From Hyphomonas sp. BRH_c22 (lineage in GTDB: Bacteria; Pseudomonadota; Alphaproteobacteria; Caulobacterales; Hyphomonadaceae), in contig NZ_LADU01000043.1 in the NCBI RefSeq assembly GCF_000961795.1, forward strand, positions 1 through 46,524: a DNA stretch of 46,524 nt, in the 5' to 3' direction. The notes below the pieces were generated by a model that was given only the letters and a program-made list of their open reading frames with translations, was not told where the DNA came from and made no database searches. The number at the start of each line of letters is the position of its first letter. Position 1 is the first letter of the stretch. The translations under genes and the position numbers were made by a program. Below are positions 1 to 6,598 of the stretch, in pieces.

Positions 1-18
1 AGCCGGAACCGGGATCAT
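1..18 (-). CDS. tnpB: IS66-family TnpB, first six codons (partial)
   Basis: Reading leftward from 18 the codons give MIPVPA, a common beginning of IS66-family TnpB (IS66 Orf2), an accessory protein needed for transposition of these elements. The ATG shares bases with the TGA of the upstream tnpA, the usual coupling in IS66 elements. The rest of the gene lies outside the window. Identification rests on six residues plus the position after TnpA. Confidence 0.6.
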
Positions 19-368
19 GTCACCTGCCTCAGGGCACGCAACACCCTCACCAGGGATGGCTCGTCCCTGCAGCGGATACGCGCTCCCGCCGCCAGTTCCA
101 CGATCACCTCATCGCCTGGCCCCGATAAAGGTTGGGCGGTCACCGCGACAGGCGCCGGACCGATCTTGACCGGAAGGAAACCCGTGACCGCCTTGTCGCC
201 CCCGAAGCGGGGATCACGAAGCCAGTTGAAAATGACGTTCGCGTTCATGCCATGTCGGCGGGCCACTTCGGCTACCGACACAAACGGCTCCCGCGTCTCG
301 GCCAGGACCTGGAGCTTGAAGGCCCTTGAATAACTCCGCCGCTTGCGCACAGGCTTATGGTCAAACAT
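15..368 (-). CDS. tnpA: IS66-family TnpA (Orf1) accessory protein
   Basis: A 117-residue protein with a basic N-terminus and a helix-turn-helix at about residues 10-50 (SRAFKLQVLAETREP, then VAEVARRHGMNANVIFNWLR), typical of the small DNA-binding Orf1 of IS66-family elements. The C-terminal part (VIVELAAGARIRC) is also characteristic of the family. The length is normal, so the gene looks intact. It is followed in the same direction by tnpB with overlapping stop and start. The catalytic tnpC would lie beyond the left edge. The element borders the catabolic island and probably truncated the end of the nahD operon. Confidence 0.85.
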   Translation of the reverse strand: MFDHKPVRKRRSYSRAFKLQVLAETREPFVSVAEVARRHGMNANVIFNWLRDPRFGGDKAVTGFLPVKIGPAPVAVTAQPLSGPGDEVIVELAAGARIRCRDEPSLVRVLRALRQVT

Positions 369-392
369 GGTCGGATCGTGTCCACTTGAATC

Positions 393-411
393 AGGCGGAC
401 ACTATCCGCCT
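393..411. repeat. 7-bp inverted repeat upstream of IS66 tnpA
   Basis: Perfect arms AGGCGGA and TCCGCCT separated by 5 bases, 25 bases upstream of the tnpA start and inside the presumed element. It may form a hairpin in the leader or bind a regulator; no more can be said. Confidence 0.4.
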
Positions 412-562
412 CCATCCAACCAAAATCAGCATCGAGGCGTTCACCACAAGGGCGGGGAGACCGGACGGTTACATAGAATATATTATAATTGTCTGTAGAG
501 CATCATACCGAATTTGTGGGGAGGCTCGTAAATACTGTTGATCGACAGCCACCCAACCCGTT

Positions 563-718
563 CTACCAACACCATATCTGTCCAGATCGCCCCCTTTCAG
601 GCCCGGACACGCCCGTGCTGCGAGCGCGCACAATCGAGACGTCCGCCGAAGCACAAGGAAAGCCAATGGCAGATAAAGTACCATGTGCAGCGACGGCAAT
701 ACGTCCCTTTCTTGGCAT
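563..718 (-). CDS. Small hypothetical ORF after nahD, possible remnant
   Basis: A 51-residue reading frame beginning MPRKGRIAVAAHG, 22 bases after the nahD stop on the same strand. A good ribosome-binding site (TTAGGAG, about 7 bases before the ATG) argues that something was translated here. The protein has no recognisable domain. A hydrophobic stretch (MVLYLPLAFLVL) lies in another frame of the same strand just inside it, so this may be the frameshifted 5' part of an exported or membrane protein cut short by the IS66 insertion. The region 445-562 shows no gene. It could equally be a chance ORF. Confidence 0.3.
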   Translation of the reverse strand: MPRKGRIAVAAHGTLSAIGFPCASADVSIVRARSTGVSGPERGRSGQIWCW

Positions 719-740
719 CACAAACTCTCCTAATTTCGAA

Positions 741-1337
741 TTACTCATTGGTAGCAACCAGGTAAGATTCGAGAAAATCGAGGCGGTCATTGCCCCAGAA
801 TATTTGATCATCGACAAACATAAGAGGCGCGCCGAATACGCCTCTTTGATAAGCTTGCGTACGCACCTTGCGATATTCGCCCTGGCCGGTTGGAGATGCT
901 ATGAATTCGCACAACCCATCGGCGTCGAGGCCAGTTTCTTCGGCACAACTTCGTAACTCGCTGAGATCACCAGGATCGATGCCAAGTCCCCAGATTCGGT
1001 GGTATGCCGCTGTGACAAAAGCTTCGGCCTGGCCATGGCCGCGAGCGTAAACCACCGCGCAGTTCCAGTCTGCACAGGCGAAACTCGCAGGAAATTTCAA
1101 TGGCGCCGCGTATTTGACTGCCCAACGCTCCAGATCAGCCATCATGACCTTTATTTTCGGTGCAACTTCACGGTTGGATGGGCCATAGTTGCCAGCGGCA
1201 ATCTTCGCCTCCGGAATGTCGATCGGCCAATATTCGATCTTGCAACCAGTCCTCCGGGCCAGGTCTGGCAACTTCAGCTGCGCGAGATAGCTGAAGGGAC
1301 TGATAAAATCAAAATAGAAGTCGATTGTTTTGGTCAA
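741..1337 (-). CDS. nahD: 2-hydroxychromene-2-carboxylate isomerase
   Basis: A 198-residue DsbA/GST-kappa-fold protein. It starts MTKTIDFYFDFISPFSYLAQ; the SPFSYL motif (residues 13-18) contains the conserved serine region of glutathione-dependent HCCA isomerases. C-terminal motifs GVFGAPLMFVDDQIFWGNDRLDFL also fit the family. It interconverts 2-hydroxychromene-2-carboxylate and trans-o-hydroxybenzylidenepyruvate in naphthalene-type degradation, between the ring cleavage by BphC and the aldolase NahE (31326). The start is a TTG that overlaps the TGA of the upstream oxygenase alpha gene (TTGA), implying translational coupling. Last intact gene of the minus-strand operon led by bphC. Confidence 0.92.
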   Translation of the reverse strand: MTKTIDFYFDFISPFSYLAQLKLPDLARRTGCKIEYWPIDIPEAKIAAGNYGPSNREVAPKIKVMMADLERWAVKYAAPLKFPASFACADWNCAVVYARGHGQAEAFVTAAYHRIWGLGIDPGDLSELRSCAEETGLDADGLCEFIASPTGQGEYRKVRTQAYQRGVFGAPLMFVDDQIFWGNDRLDFLESYLVATNE

Positions 1338-2596
1338 GGTGCAATTCCAAAGCCGACCAGCTTCTCGTAGTTGTGCCAGAACCCAATAATGGCGCCTTCA
1401 GTGACCAGGTGGTCGGCATCATCGGGGCGATCGCCGCCCATGGCGATGTATGAGGCCGCGTCGTGTTCGCCTATGACAGCTCTCTGCACTATCTCGACCG
1501 CTTCGCCATCTTCCATGGAGACCAGCCCGGCCGGACCGATCAGGTTTGCCTGTTTCTGCCTGATCGCCTGCATCTCGACATCGTCGTCGGCATAGCCAAA
1601 ATGGGTCCAGACGAGTTCGAAGCCATCGGTGCCCTTAGTCACGGTCTGCCTGACAGCCAGAGTGTTCTGGATTTGCTGGAGCACTAGGTTCGGGAAGACA
1701 GCAAGGATGACGAGGGTCACACCATCGTCGAATTCCTGCCGACCCTTCAGGAGCGACATGTCCTGAAGTTTGAACTCGGTGTCAAAAGTTCGGGAGTCGC
1801 CGTAGGCCTGCTTATCTGCCGCATCATCGTTGCTGGCGGCGATCGAATAAAGCAGTGAATGGCGCTTGTTAGCATCCATCACGCTCTTGCCCGTCTGTGT
1901 GGAGCGGTAGAGACCGAAAGTGTTATGGAACAGGTGGAGCAAACTCGCGTGATAAGGGTCGCGTGTGTTCTCCGCATACAGCTTCCAGTTGCCGTGGACA
2001 TGCTGGCGCTGATCTCCAAGAACCTTGATCGGCTTGCACATGATACGTTCGATGTGCTCGATCACGATCGGCCCCAGAAAGTCACGCAGCGGCTCTACAG
2101 TTTCCGAAAAGCTGGCGAAGACCAACCCACCTACAGAATCTACGCGCAGCTTTCTAAGGCCATGCTCCTTCATGTCGAAGTCGCCCGGCATACCGCCCTG
2201 ACCCTTAAGCCCGCGCCGGAACGGAACCCCGATCAGATTGCCTTCCAAATCATATGCCCACTGATGGTATACGCATTCCAGACTGGGCCGGTTGCCGCGC
2301 ATCTCGCGGCAGACCAAGGCACCGCGGTGGGCGCAGCGGTTGACCACAACATGGACTTTTCCGTCGCTACCTCGGGTAACTATTACCGGGGTCTCGCCGA
2401 TGAAGGTCGACTTGAAGTCTCCAGGCTCGGGAACTTCGGCTTCTAGTGCGACGAAGGACCACGTCTCACCCTGGAAGATGTTTTCCTGCTCGCGCCTGTA
2501 ATAGTCCGGATCCGTGAATACCCGATAAGGAACACGGTAGCCCGCGACGTCCGCTGTTGCCGAAGACCCTCTGTTTTTAAGCGCTTTTTCTGCCAT
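1334..2596 (-). CDS. ahdA1: Salicylate 1-hydroxylase-type oxygenase, large subunit
   Basis: A 420-residue Rieske non-haem iron oxygenase alpha subunit. Rieske ligands are C88, H90, C108 and H111 (CAHRG, then CVYHQW, where Gln replaces the usual Gly). The mononuclear iron motif NWKLYAENTRDPYHASLLH supplies D213, H216 and H221; the third ligand is probably an Asp in the SMEDGEAVE segment near residue 370. Similar to the AhdA1 oxygenases of sphingomonads, which convert salicylate and substituted salicylates to catechols. It follows its beta subunit, ferredoxin and bphC in one operon. A paralogue with the same motif variants lies at 7601-8881. The exact substrate cannot be read from the sequence. 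Confidence 0.85.
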   Translation of the reverse strand: MAEKALKNRGSSATADVAGYRVPYRVFTDPDYYRREQENIFQGETWSFVALEAEVPEPGDFKSTFIGETPVIVTRGSDGKVHVVVNRCAHRGALVCREMRGNRPSLECVYHQWAYDLEGNLIGVPFRRGLKGQGGMPGDFDMKEHGLRKLRVDSVGGLVFASFSETVEPLRDFLGPIVIEHIERIMCKPIKVLGDQRQHVHGNWKLYAENTRDPYHASLLHLFHNTFGLYRSTQTGKSVMDANKRHSLLYSIAASNDDAADKQAYGDSRTFDTEFKLQDMSLLKGRQEFDDGVTLVILAVFPNLVLQQIQNTLAVRQTVTKGTDGFELVWTHFGYADDDVEMQAIRQKQANLIGPAGLVSMEDGEAVEIVQRAVIGEHDAASYIAMGGDRPDDADHLVTEGAIIGFWHNYEKLVGFGIAP

Positions 2597-2618
2597 AACT
2601 ACATTTCCATGATAAGGG

Positions 2619-3107
2619 TCAGATTGGACGAACCATCATTGTATCGATGACGTTTGTGTCAAAAACAGCGACCTTTGATATAAAAAGAGGCTGGTCTTCG
2701 CTGCAATCGATCTCGTCAATATACTTCCCGGCATTGTATATTTCGGTGTGTCCGTCCGCACGGGTCATGAGAACGGCGTAGTTCGTTTGCGTCGTTATCT
2801 TGAATTCATGCGCCGAAACGATGCGCGTCGGACCAAGGATGTGGCGATAGCTGTGGACCGGGAAAATGTTTGCCTTGCGTAGGGAAATTATGCGGTCGAC
2901 CAACATGCCCTTGCTGTCGCAGAATATTGCGGACAGTGTCAGATTGCGATCATGGTTCTCGCGTGCGATGACGCGGTAGGTGCAATCCGGTACGAACAGG
3001 TCGGGCCATTTCTCCAGCCGGTCGTCATCTATCAATTCGGCGTGGGTCGCGTTGAGTTCGGTCGCAAGTTGCTGCAAGCGAAACCGCTCAGAAGTGGACA
3101 GGTCCAT
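2619..3107 (-). CDS. ahdA2: Salicylate hydroxylase-type oxygenase, small subunit
   Basis: A 162-residue beta subunit of the ring-hydroxylating oxygenase family (NTF2/SnoaL-like cone fold). The start is set at MDLSTSERF (3107): it lies one base after the stop of the upstream ferredoxin, and a longer reading would overlap that gene extensively. Family features include the helical N-terminus with ELIDDDRLEKWPDLF, the CDSKGMLVDRI segment and the short C-terminus ending MMVRPI. Structural partner of the alpha subunit 22 bases downstream. Paralogue of the beta subunit at 8878-9357, sharing the IARENxDxxL and CDSKGMLVDR segments. Confidence 0.87.
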   Translation of the reverse strand: MDLSTSERFRLQQLATELNATHAELIDDDRLEKWPDLFVPDCTYRVIARENHDRNLTLSAIFCDSKGMLVDRIISLRKANIFPVHSYRHILGPTRIVSAHEFKITTQTNYAVLMTRADGHTEIYNAGKYIDEIDCSEDQPLFISKVAVFDTNVIDTMMVRPI

Positions 3108-3108
3108 T

Positions 3109-3435
3109 TCAGGCCGCTCCGCCCAGTTCGTCGATGCAAACCCAACCATCCTCGATAGCAACCGCGTATGTTTTGACCGGAACCTGACATGGAAAGGCCT
3201 TCGCCGCCCCCGTGGCGATGTCGAACGAACCGCCATGAAAAGGACATTCGATGATGCCGCCATCCTGGTACCCATCGGTCAGCATGGCGTTTCCATGGGT
3301 GCACATGTTGTCGGTGACGAAGATGTCACCATTAACATTGTAAACAGCGAGCGCCGGCAGGTCATCCAGAAACACGCCGACCGGTTCGCCATCCTTGACG
3401 TCGGCAACTGGACAAAGACGTACCTTACTTGTCAT
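3109..3435 (-). CDS. bphA3: Rieske [2Fe-2S] ferredoxin of ring-hydroxylating oxygenases
   Basis: A 108-residue Rieske-type ferredoxin with cluster ligands C45, H47, C64 and H67 (CTHGNAML, then CPFHGGSF), the BphF/BphA3/AhdA3 type. It carries electrons from the FAD reductase to the terminal oxygenases. The ATG at 3435 is preferred, 12 bases after AGGA; an in-frame TTG four codons upstream has no room for a ribosome-binding site. It is the only Rieske ferredoxin in the window, whereas six oxygenase alpha subunits and one matching reductase (29121-30347) are present. It therefore probably serves several oxygenases, as known for AhdA3/BphA3 in sphingomonads. Confidence 0.9.
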   Translation of the reverse strand: MTSKVRLCPVADVKDGEPVGVFLDDLPALAVYNVNGDIFVTDNMCTHGNAMLTDGYQDGGIIECPFHGGSFDIATGAAKAFPCQVPVKTYAVAIEDGWVCIDELGGAA

Positions 3436-3488
3436 AGTGTTTCGCAATCCTTTGAAATAATTGATATGACAGCCATTTTGGAGGCCCC

Positions 3489-4388
3489 TTACTGGAGAGG
3501 GATATCCATGCCGTACCCCTGGGCCTCATTGCCGTGGCCGAAAATATCGCGGGTGTAGAATTCCTGCTGGGCTGGCGCCTTGCGAGCACCCCAACCAAAT
3601 TCCCACAACCAGCCGGACGGGTTGGCGCAGTAGAAGGTGAGGGCCAAATCGTTGGCATGTTTGCCAAGCTGAAGCGCGACATCGATCTGCCGCTCGCGCA
3701 CGATGTCGTGAGCGAGCCCGAGGTCGTCCAGTTCAGTATATTCAAACATCAGATGGTTGATGCGCTTTTCCATCGGGCCGAGGCCGAAGGCGACCGAGTG
3801 CTGCCGTTCGTTGCAATGCATGAAGTACGGCATGGCAACCATGCCGTTGGGCAGGTGCAACTGGTATTCAACCGATCCGCGCAGCCCCAACAGGCGGTAA
3901 AACGCGGCTGCGGCTTCGACATCGTCTTGGCGCAGGATGCAGTGACCGATCCCTTCCGACCCGGTGACGAATTTGCCGAACATGGGGCGTCCGGGATGGA
4001 AAGGCTTGTGGGCATCCACTTGCGGGCCGAAGAAGATTTCGGTGGGGTTTCCACCGGGATCGGTCAACTTGGCCAGGCCGAGCACGCGACGCTCGCGGGC
4101 TTCGGCATCGCTCGCCACAGTCACTGCTACCCCGGCGTTGGTCAGCTTTTCAACCATTGCCTCGAACTCGGTCGGATCGCCAAGCCGCCAGCCCATATAG
4201 GCCAGATCGTCAGTGTCGCCTTTGATAAGTGCAATGCGATGATGCCACAGATCCATCCGGAGATAGATCCGATCACCCTCACCTTCGTCGACGACTTCCA
4301 TTCCGGCAACCTCGGCTGCGTAGGCTCGCCACGCATCGAGATCTGTCACTGACATGCCCAGATATCCAAGTTCGGTGACCGATGACAT
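3489..4388 (-). CDS. bphC: Extradiol dioxygenase (dihydroxybiphenyl/dihydroxynaphthalene type)
   Basis: A 299-residue two-domain type I extradiol dioxygenase. Metal ligands are H149 (GIGHCIL), H212 (INHLMFEY) and E263 (WLWEFGW). H197 (RQHSVAF) and Y253 match the catalytic His and Tyr of BphC. Length equals the BphC/NahC family. It cleaves the catecholic ring of 1,2-dihydroxynaphthalene or 2,3-dihydroxybiphenyl next to the hydroxyls. First gene of the minus operon bphC-ferredoxin-oxygenase-nahD, with ribosome-binding site GGGGAG upstream of the ATG. Its promoter is the minus-facing one at 4491-4519, giving a leader of roughly 95 bases with an inverted repeat at 4416-4432. A 1,2-dihydroxynaphthalene role is favoured by nahD in the same operon. 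Confidence 0.92.
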   Translation of the reverse strand: MSSVTELGYLGMSVTDLDAWRAYAAEVAGMEVVDEGEGDRIYLRMDLWHHRIALIKGDTDDLAYMGWRLGDPTEFEAMVEKLTNAGVAVTVASDAEARERRVLGLAKLTDPGGNPTEIFFGPQVDAHKPFHPGRPMFGKFVTGSEGIGHCILRQDDVEAAAAFYRLLGLRGSVEYQLHLPNGMVAMPYFMHCNERQHSVAFGLGPMEKRINHLMFEYTELDDLGLAHDIVRERQIDVALQLGKHANDLALTFYCANPSGWLWEFGWGARKAPAQQEFYTRDIFGHGNEAQGYGMDIPLQ

Positions 4389-4415
4389 TTGCTACTTCTC
4401 CCCTTTATCTCTGCC

Positions 4416-4432
4416 TTGGACGTTATGTCCAA
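4416..4432. repeat. Inverted repeat in the bphC leader
   Basis: TTGGAC and GTCCAA, perfect 6-bp arms separated by 5 bases, 28 bases upstream of the bphC start. It would lie inside the transcribed leader if the minus promoter at 4491-4519 is used, so it could be an RNA hairpin close to the ribosome-binding site or a downstream operator. Confidence 0.45.
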
Positions 4433-4490
4433 ATGCCCAACGGATCCGCCGTCGCCATTATTGCGACTTCGACTATCCGATTCTGTGGGT

Positions 4491-4519
4491 GTTATAACTC
4501 AAGATTTCTCATGGTGCAA
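4491..4519 (-). promoter_or_regulatory. Predicted sigma-70-type promoter of the bphC operon
   Basis: On the minus strand, TTGCAC (-35, 4519-4514) is separated by exactly 17 bases from TATAAC (-10, 4496-4491). Predicted start near 4484, about 95 bases before bphC. The -35 box overlaps one arm of the inverted repeat at 4515-4528. Match to the -35 consensus is partial, consistent with a regulated promoter. Confidence 0.5.
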
Positions 4520-4528
4520 TACGTTGCA
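4515..4528. promoter_or_regulatory. Inverted repeat formed by two divergent -35 boxes
   Basis: TGCAA, four bases (TACG), TTGCA: perfect 5-bp arms. Each arm coincides with the -35 box of one of two divergent promoters, so a protein bound here could control both operons at once. A site with the same 5-4-5 geometry and similar bases (TACAA-CATA-TTGTA) lies at 29031-29044 before the ferredoxin reductase gene. The binding protein is unknown. Confidence 0.5.
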
Positions 4529-4552
4529 TATACTAAATTCCTCGTGTATAGA
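4524..4552 (+). promoter_or_regulatory. Predicted sigma-70-type promoter of the xylXY-meta operon
   Basis: TTGCAT (4524-4529), 17 bases, TATAGA (4547-4552). Predicted start near 4559, about 135 bases before xylX. The same layout, TTGTAT-N17-TATAGT, occurs at 34321-34349, suggesting a shared promoter class. The -35 overlaps the inverted repeat at 4515-4528. Confidence 0.5.
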
Positions 4553-4694
4553 AGGCAATGGTTAGGTCTGACAGTTCGATTCGTTGCCTGATGTTTCTCC
4601 ATGTTTCCGACGATGCGGACGTGGGAAGTTCACGGCGCTCAAGGATTTCGGGCGCGGCATCTGACTGGAATTTAAAAAACGGGAGAAATCAGAC

Positions 4695-6107
4695 ATGAAT
4701 GCGACGGAAGAGCTCGTTGGGCGTATTGCCGACCTGCAGGTCCTGCGGGGCCGATTACAATCATGGCTGGCCAAGGATGAAACGCGCGGCGTCTATCAGG
4801 TAGATCGTGCCGCTTTTACCGACCCCGAAATGTTTGAGCTTGAGGTAAAGTACGTTTTTGAACGCAACTGGGTGTTCGTTGCGCATGAAAGTCAGGTCGC
4901 TAAGCCCAACGATTTCATCACAACAAAAATCGGCAGGGTGCCTGTCCTTATTACGCGAGACAAGGCCGGGAACCTTCGTGGCATGATCAATGCCTGCGCG
5001 CATCGGGGCGCGCGCGTCTGCCGTGAAAAGGCCGGAAATAAGAAGAATTTCATGTGCCCGTTTCATGGATGGACCTATTCATCGGCAGGCGATTTGCTGG
5101 ACGTCACGGAAGAAGCGGCTGGCGGCTATGCGCCGGGCTTCGACAAGGCTGATTTTGGTCTGCCGCAAATTGCGCGCCTTGAAAGCTATCGCGGTTTCAT
5201 ATTCGCAAGCCTTTCCGACGACGTCTTGCCGCTTGAGGATTATCTGGCTGGGTCGAAAACGTTCATTGACCTGCTTGTCGATCAATCCCAGACCGGAGAG
5301 CTTGAGGTAATCCCTGGTGCCACCCGATATCGTTATCAGGGCAACTGGAAGATGCAGGTTGAAAACGGTCTTGACGGATATCACGTCAGCACTGTCCACG
5401 CCAACTACTTCATGACCGTCCAGCGGCGTGTTCTGGGCGAATCGAAAAACGATACCAAGGCGATCGATTTTGCCAACTTCAATCAGCAGGATGGCGGGTC
5501 GTTCTCTTTCAAGAATGGCCATACGGTCCTGTGGGCTGACTATGCCAATTTCAAGGACCGACCGAACTTTCAGTGGATCGATTGGCTGACTGCCACCCAC
5601 GGGGAAGAGAAGGTATTGTGGATGAACAAACGGATCCGCAATCTCCAGCTTTTCCCCAATGTGTTCCTGATGGACCAGACCAGCAGCCAGATCAGAATCA
5701 TTCACCCGATTTCGGTCGATGAAACGGAAGTCACGACCTATTGCATCGCGCCTGTTGGTGAGAGTGCTGAGGCCCGGGCCTTGCGGATTCGGCAGTATGA
5801 AGACTTCTTCAACGCCAGCGGCATGGCGACACCCGATGACCTGACCGAGTTCAACAATTGCCAGATTGCTTTCGCCAGCGGTGAAGGCCGGATGAATGAT
5901 ATGTCGCGCGGCGCTCCCAGATGGGAGAAGGGCGCTGGACATTTCGGTGCAGGACTGGATGTAGACGCCGTCCTCAGCAGTCCCGCCGTGGCCGACGAAG
6001 GCCTTTATGTTGCGATCCATGATGAGTGGGTGAACCGCATGAATTCGGCGATCGATCGCGAAAGCGCTGAACTGATGGCGTTTGGGGACAAGGGGCTGGT
6101 TTTGTGA
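4695..6107 (+). CDS. xylX: Benzoate/toluate 1,2-dioxygenase-type large subunit
   Basis: A 470-residue Rieske oxygenase alpha subunit of the BenA/XylX group. Rieske ligands C101, H103, C121 and H124 (CAHRG, CPFHGW). Mononuclear iron motif GNWKMQVENGLDGYHVSTVH with D227, H230 and H235. The N-terminal segments FELEVKYVFERNWVFVAHESQ and the VENGLDGYHVS stretch are typical of benzoate, toluate and anthranilate dioxygenases. It would convert a benzoate to a carboxylated cis-diol. First gene of the long plus-strand operon, with ribosome-binding site GGGAG. The dedicated reductase XylZ/BenC that normally follows xylXY is missing; a PdxA-family gene follows instead. Benzoate, toluate or anthranilate are all possible substrates. 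Confidence 0.87.
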   Translation: MNATEELVGRIADLQVLRGRLQSWLAKDETRGVYQVDRAAFTDPEMFELEVKYVFERNWVFVAHESQVAKPNDFITTKIGRVPVLITRDKAGNLRGMINACAHRGARVCREKAGNKKNFMCPFHGWTYSSAGDLLDVTEEAAGGYAPGFDKADFGLPQIARLESYRGFIFASLSDDVLPLEDYLAGSKTFIDLLVDQSQTGELEVIPGATRYRYQGNWKMQVENGLDGYHVSTVHANYFMTVQRRVLGESKNDTKAIDFANFNQQDGGSFSFKNGHTVLWADYANFKDRPNFQWIDWLTATHGEEKVLWMNKRIRNLQLFPNVFLMDQTSSQIRIIHPISVDETEVTTYCIAPVGESAEARALRIRQYEDFFNASGMATPDDLTEFNNCQIAFASGEGRMNDMSRGAPRWEKGAGHFGAGLDVDAVLSSPAVADEGLYVAIHDEWVNRMNSAIDRESAELMAFGDKGLVL

Positions 6108-6598
6108 CTGACGTAGATGCAAAATGGCTGTCGGTGTTGCGCTTCCTTGGGCGAGAGGCCCAGGCGCTGGACGAGAAGGACTGGGATTCCTGGTTGGCGC
6201 TCTACGACGAGGAGGCTGAATACTGGGTCCCTGCCTGGGATGATAGCGAACGCCTGACCGCCGATCCGAAGCGTGAAATCTCGCTCATCTATTATCATAA
6301 CCGGGGCGGGCTGGAAGATCGGGTGTTTCGCATCCGGACCGGCCGGTCTTCATCCAGTACGCCTGCTCCGCGGACGCAGCATATGTTCACGCTGCTGTCG
6401 GTCGATGACACCGCTGCTGGTTTGCAGGTGCGAACCTCATGGACCGTCACTTCGGTGCTTGAAGGCGATGTCACCGTTTACAGCGGATCCGCGCACTACG
6501 ACCTTGCGCCAGCAGGCAATTCCTTTGTGATCAAGCGCAAGAAGACGATTGTGATAAACGACGTCGCCAAGACAATGCTCGATGTCTACAGTATCTGA
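6104..6598 (+). CDS. xylY: Benzoate/toluate dioxygenase-type small subunit
   Basis: A 164-residue beta subunit of the BenB/XylY type, with the family motifs ALDEKDWDSWLALYDEEAEYWVPAW and SLIYYHNRGGLEDRVFRIRTG (residues about 57-77). The start is a GTG inside GTGA, overlapping the xylX stop by four bases. It forms the structural partner of XylX in the alpha3-beta3 oxygenase. It overlaps the next gene (PdxA family) by 17 bases if the first ATG of that gene is used, pointing to one polycistronic message. Confidence 0.9.
   Translation: MTDVDAKWLSVLRFLGREAQALDEKDWDSWLALYDEEAEYWVPAWDDSERLTADPKREISLIYYHNRGGLEDRVFRIRTGRSSSSTPAPRTQHMFTLLSVDDTAAGLQVRTSWTVTSVLEGDVTVYSGSAHYDLAPAGNSFVIKRKKTIVINDVAKTMLDVYSI

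Larger units (their letters stand above)
1..444 (-). mobile_element. IS66-family element, one end (partial)
   Basis: Contains tnpA and the first codons of tnpB. The end near 444 is tentative: read on the minus strand the sequence there begins GTGAACGCCTCG, resembling the GTAAGCG-type termini of IS66 elements. The partner terminus is outside the window, so neither the inverted repeats nor a target duplication can be verified. Confidence 0.5.

Noticed and set aside
3032..3304. 90-codon minus frame across the ferredoxin/beta-subunit junction
   Set aside because: Overlaps the Rieske ferredoxin and the beta subunit, both of which have clear family motifs in other frames.
4512..4529. TGGTGC...TTGCA as a sigma-54 promoter before xylX
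   Set aside because: There are 11 bases between the GG and GC instead of the required 10; the sigma-70-type reading with two 17-base spacers fits better.
5079..6122. Long antisense open frame (347 codons, minus) opposite xylX
   Set aside because: Shadow of the strongly conserved xylX coding frame; no ribosome-binding site or recognisable motif.
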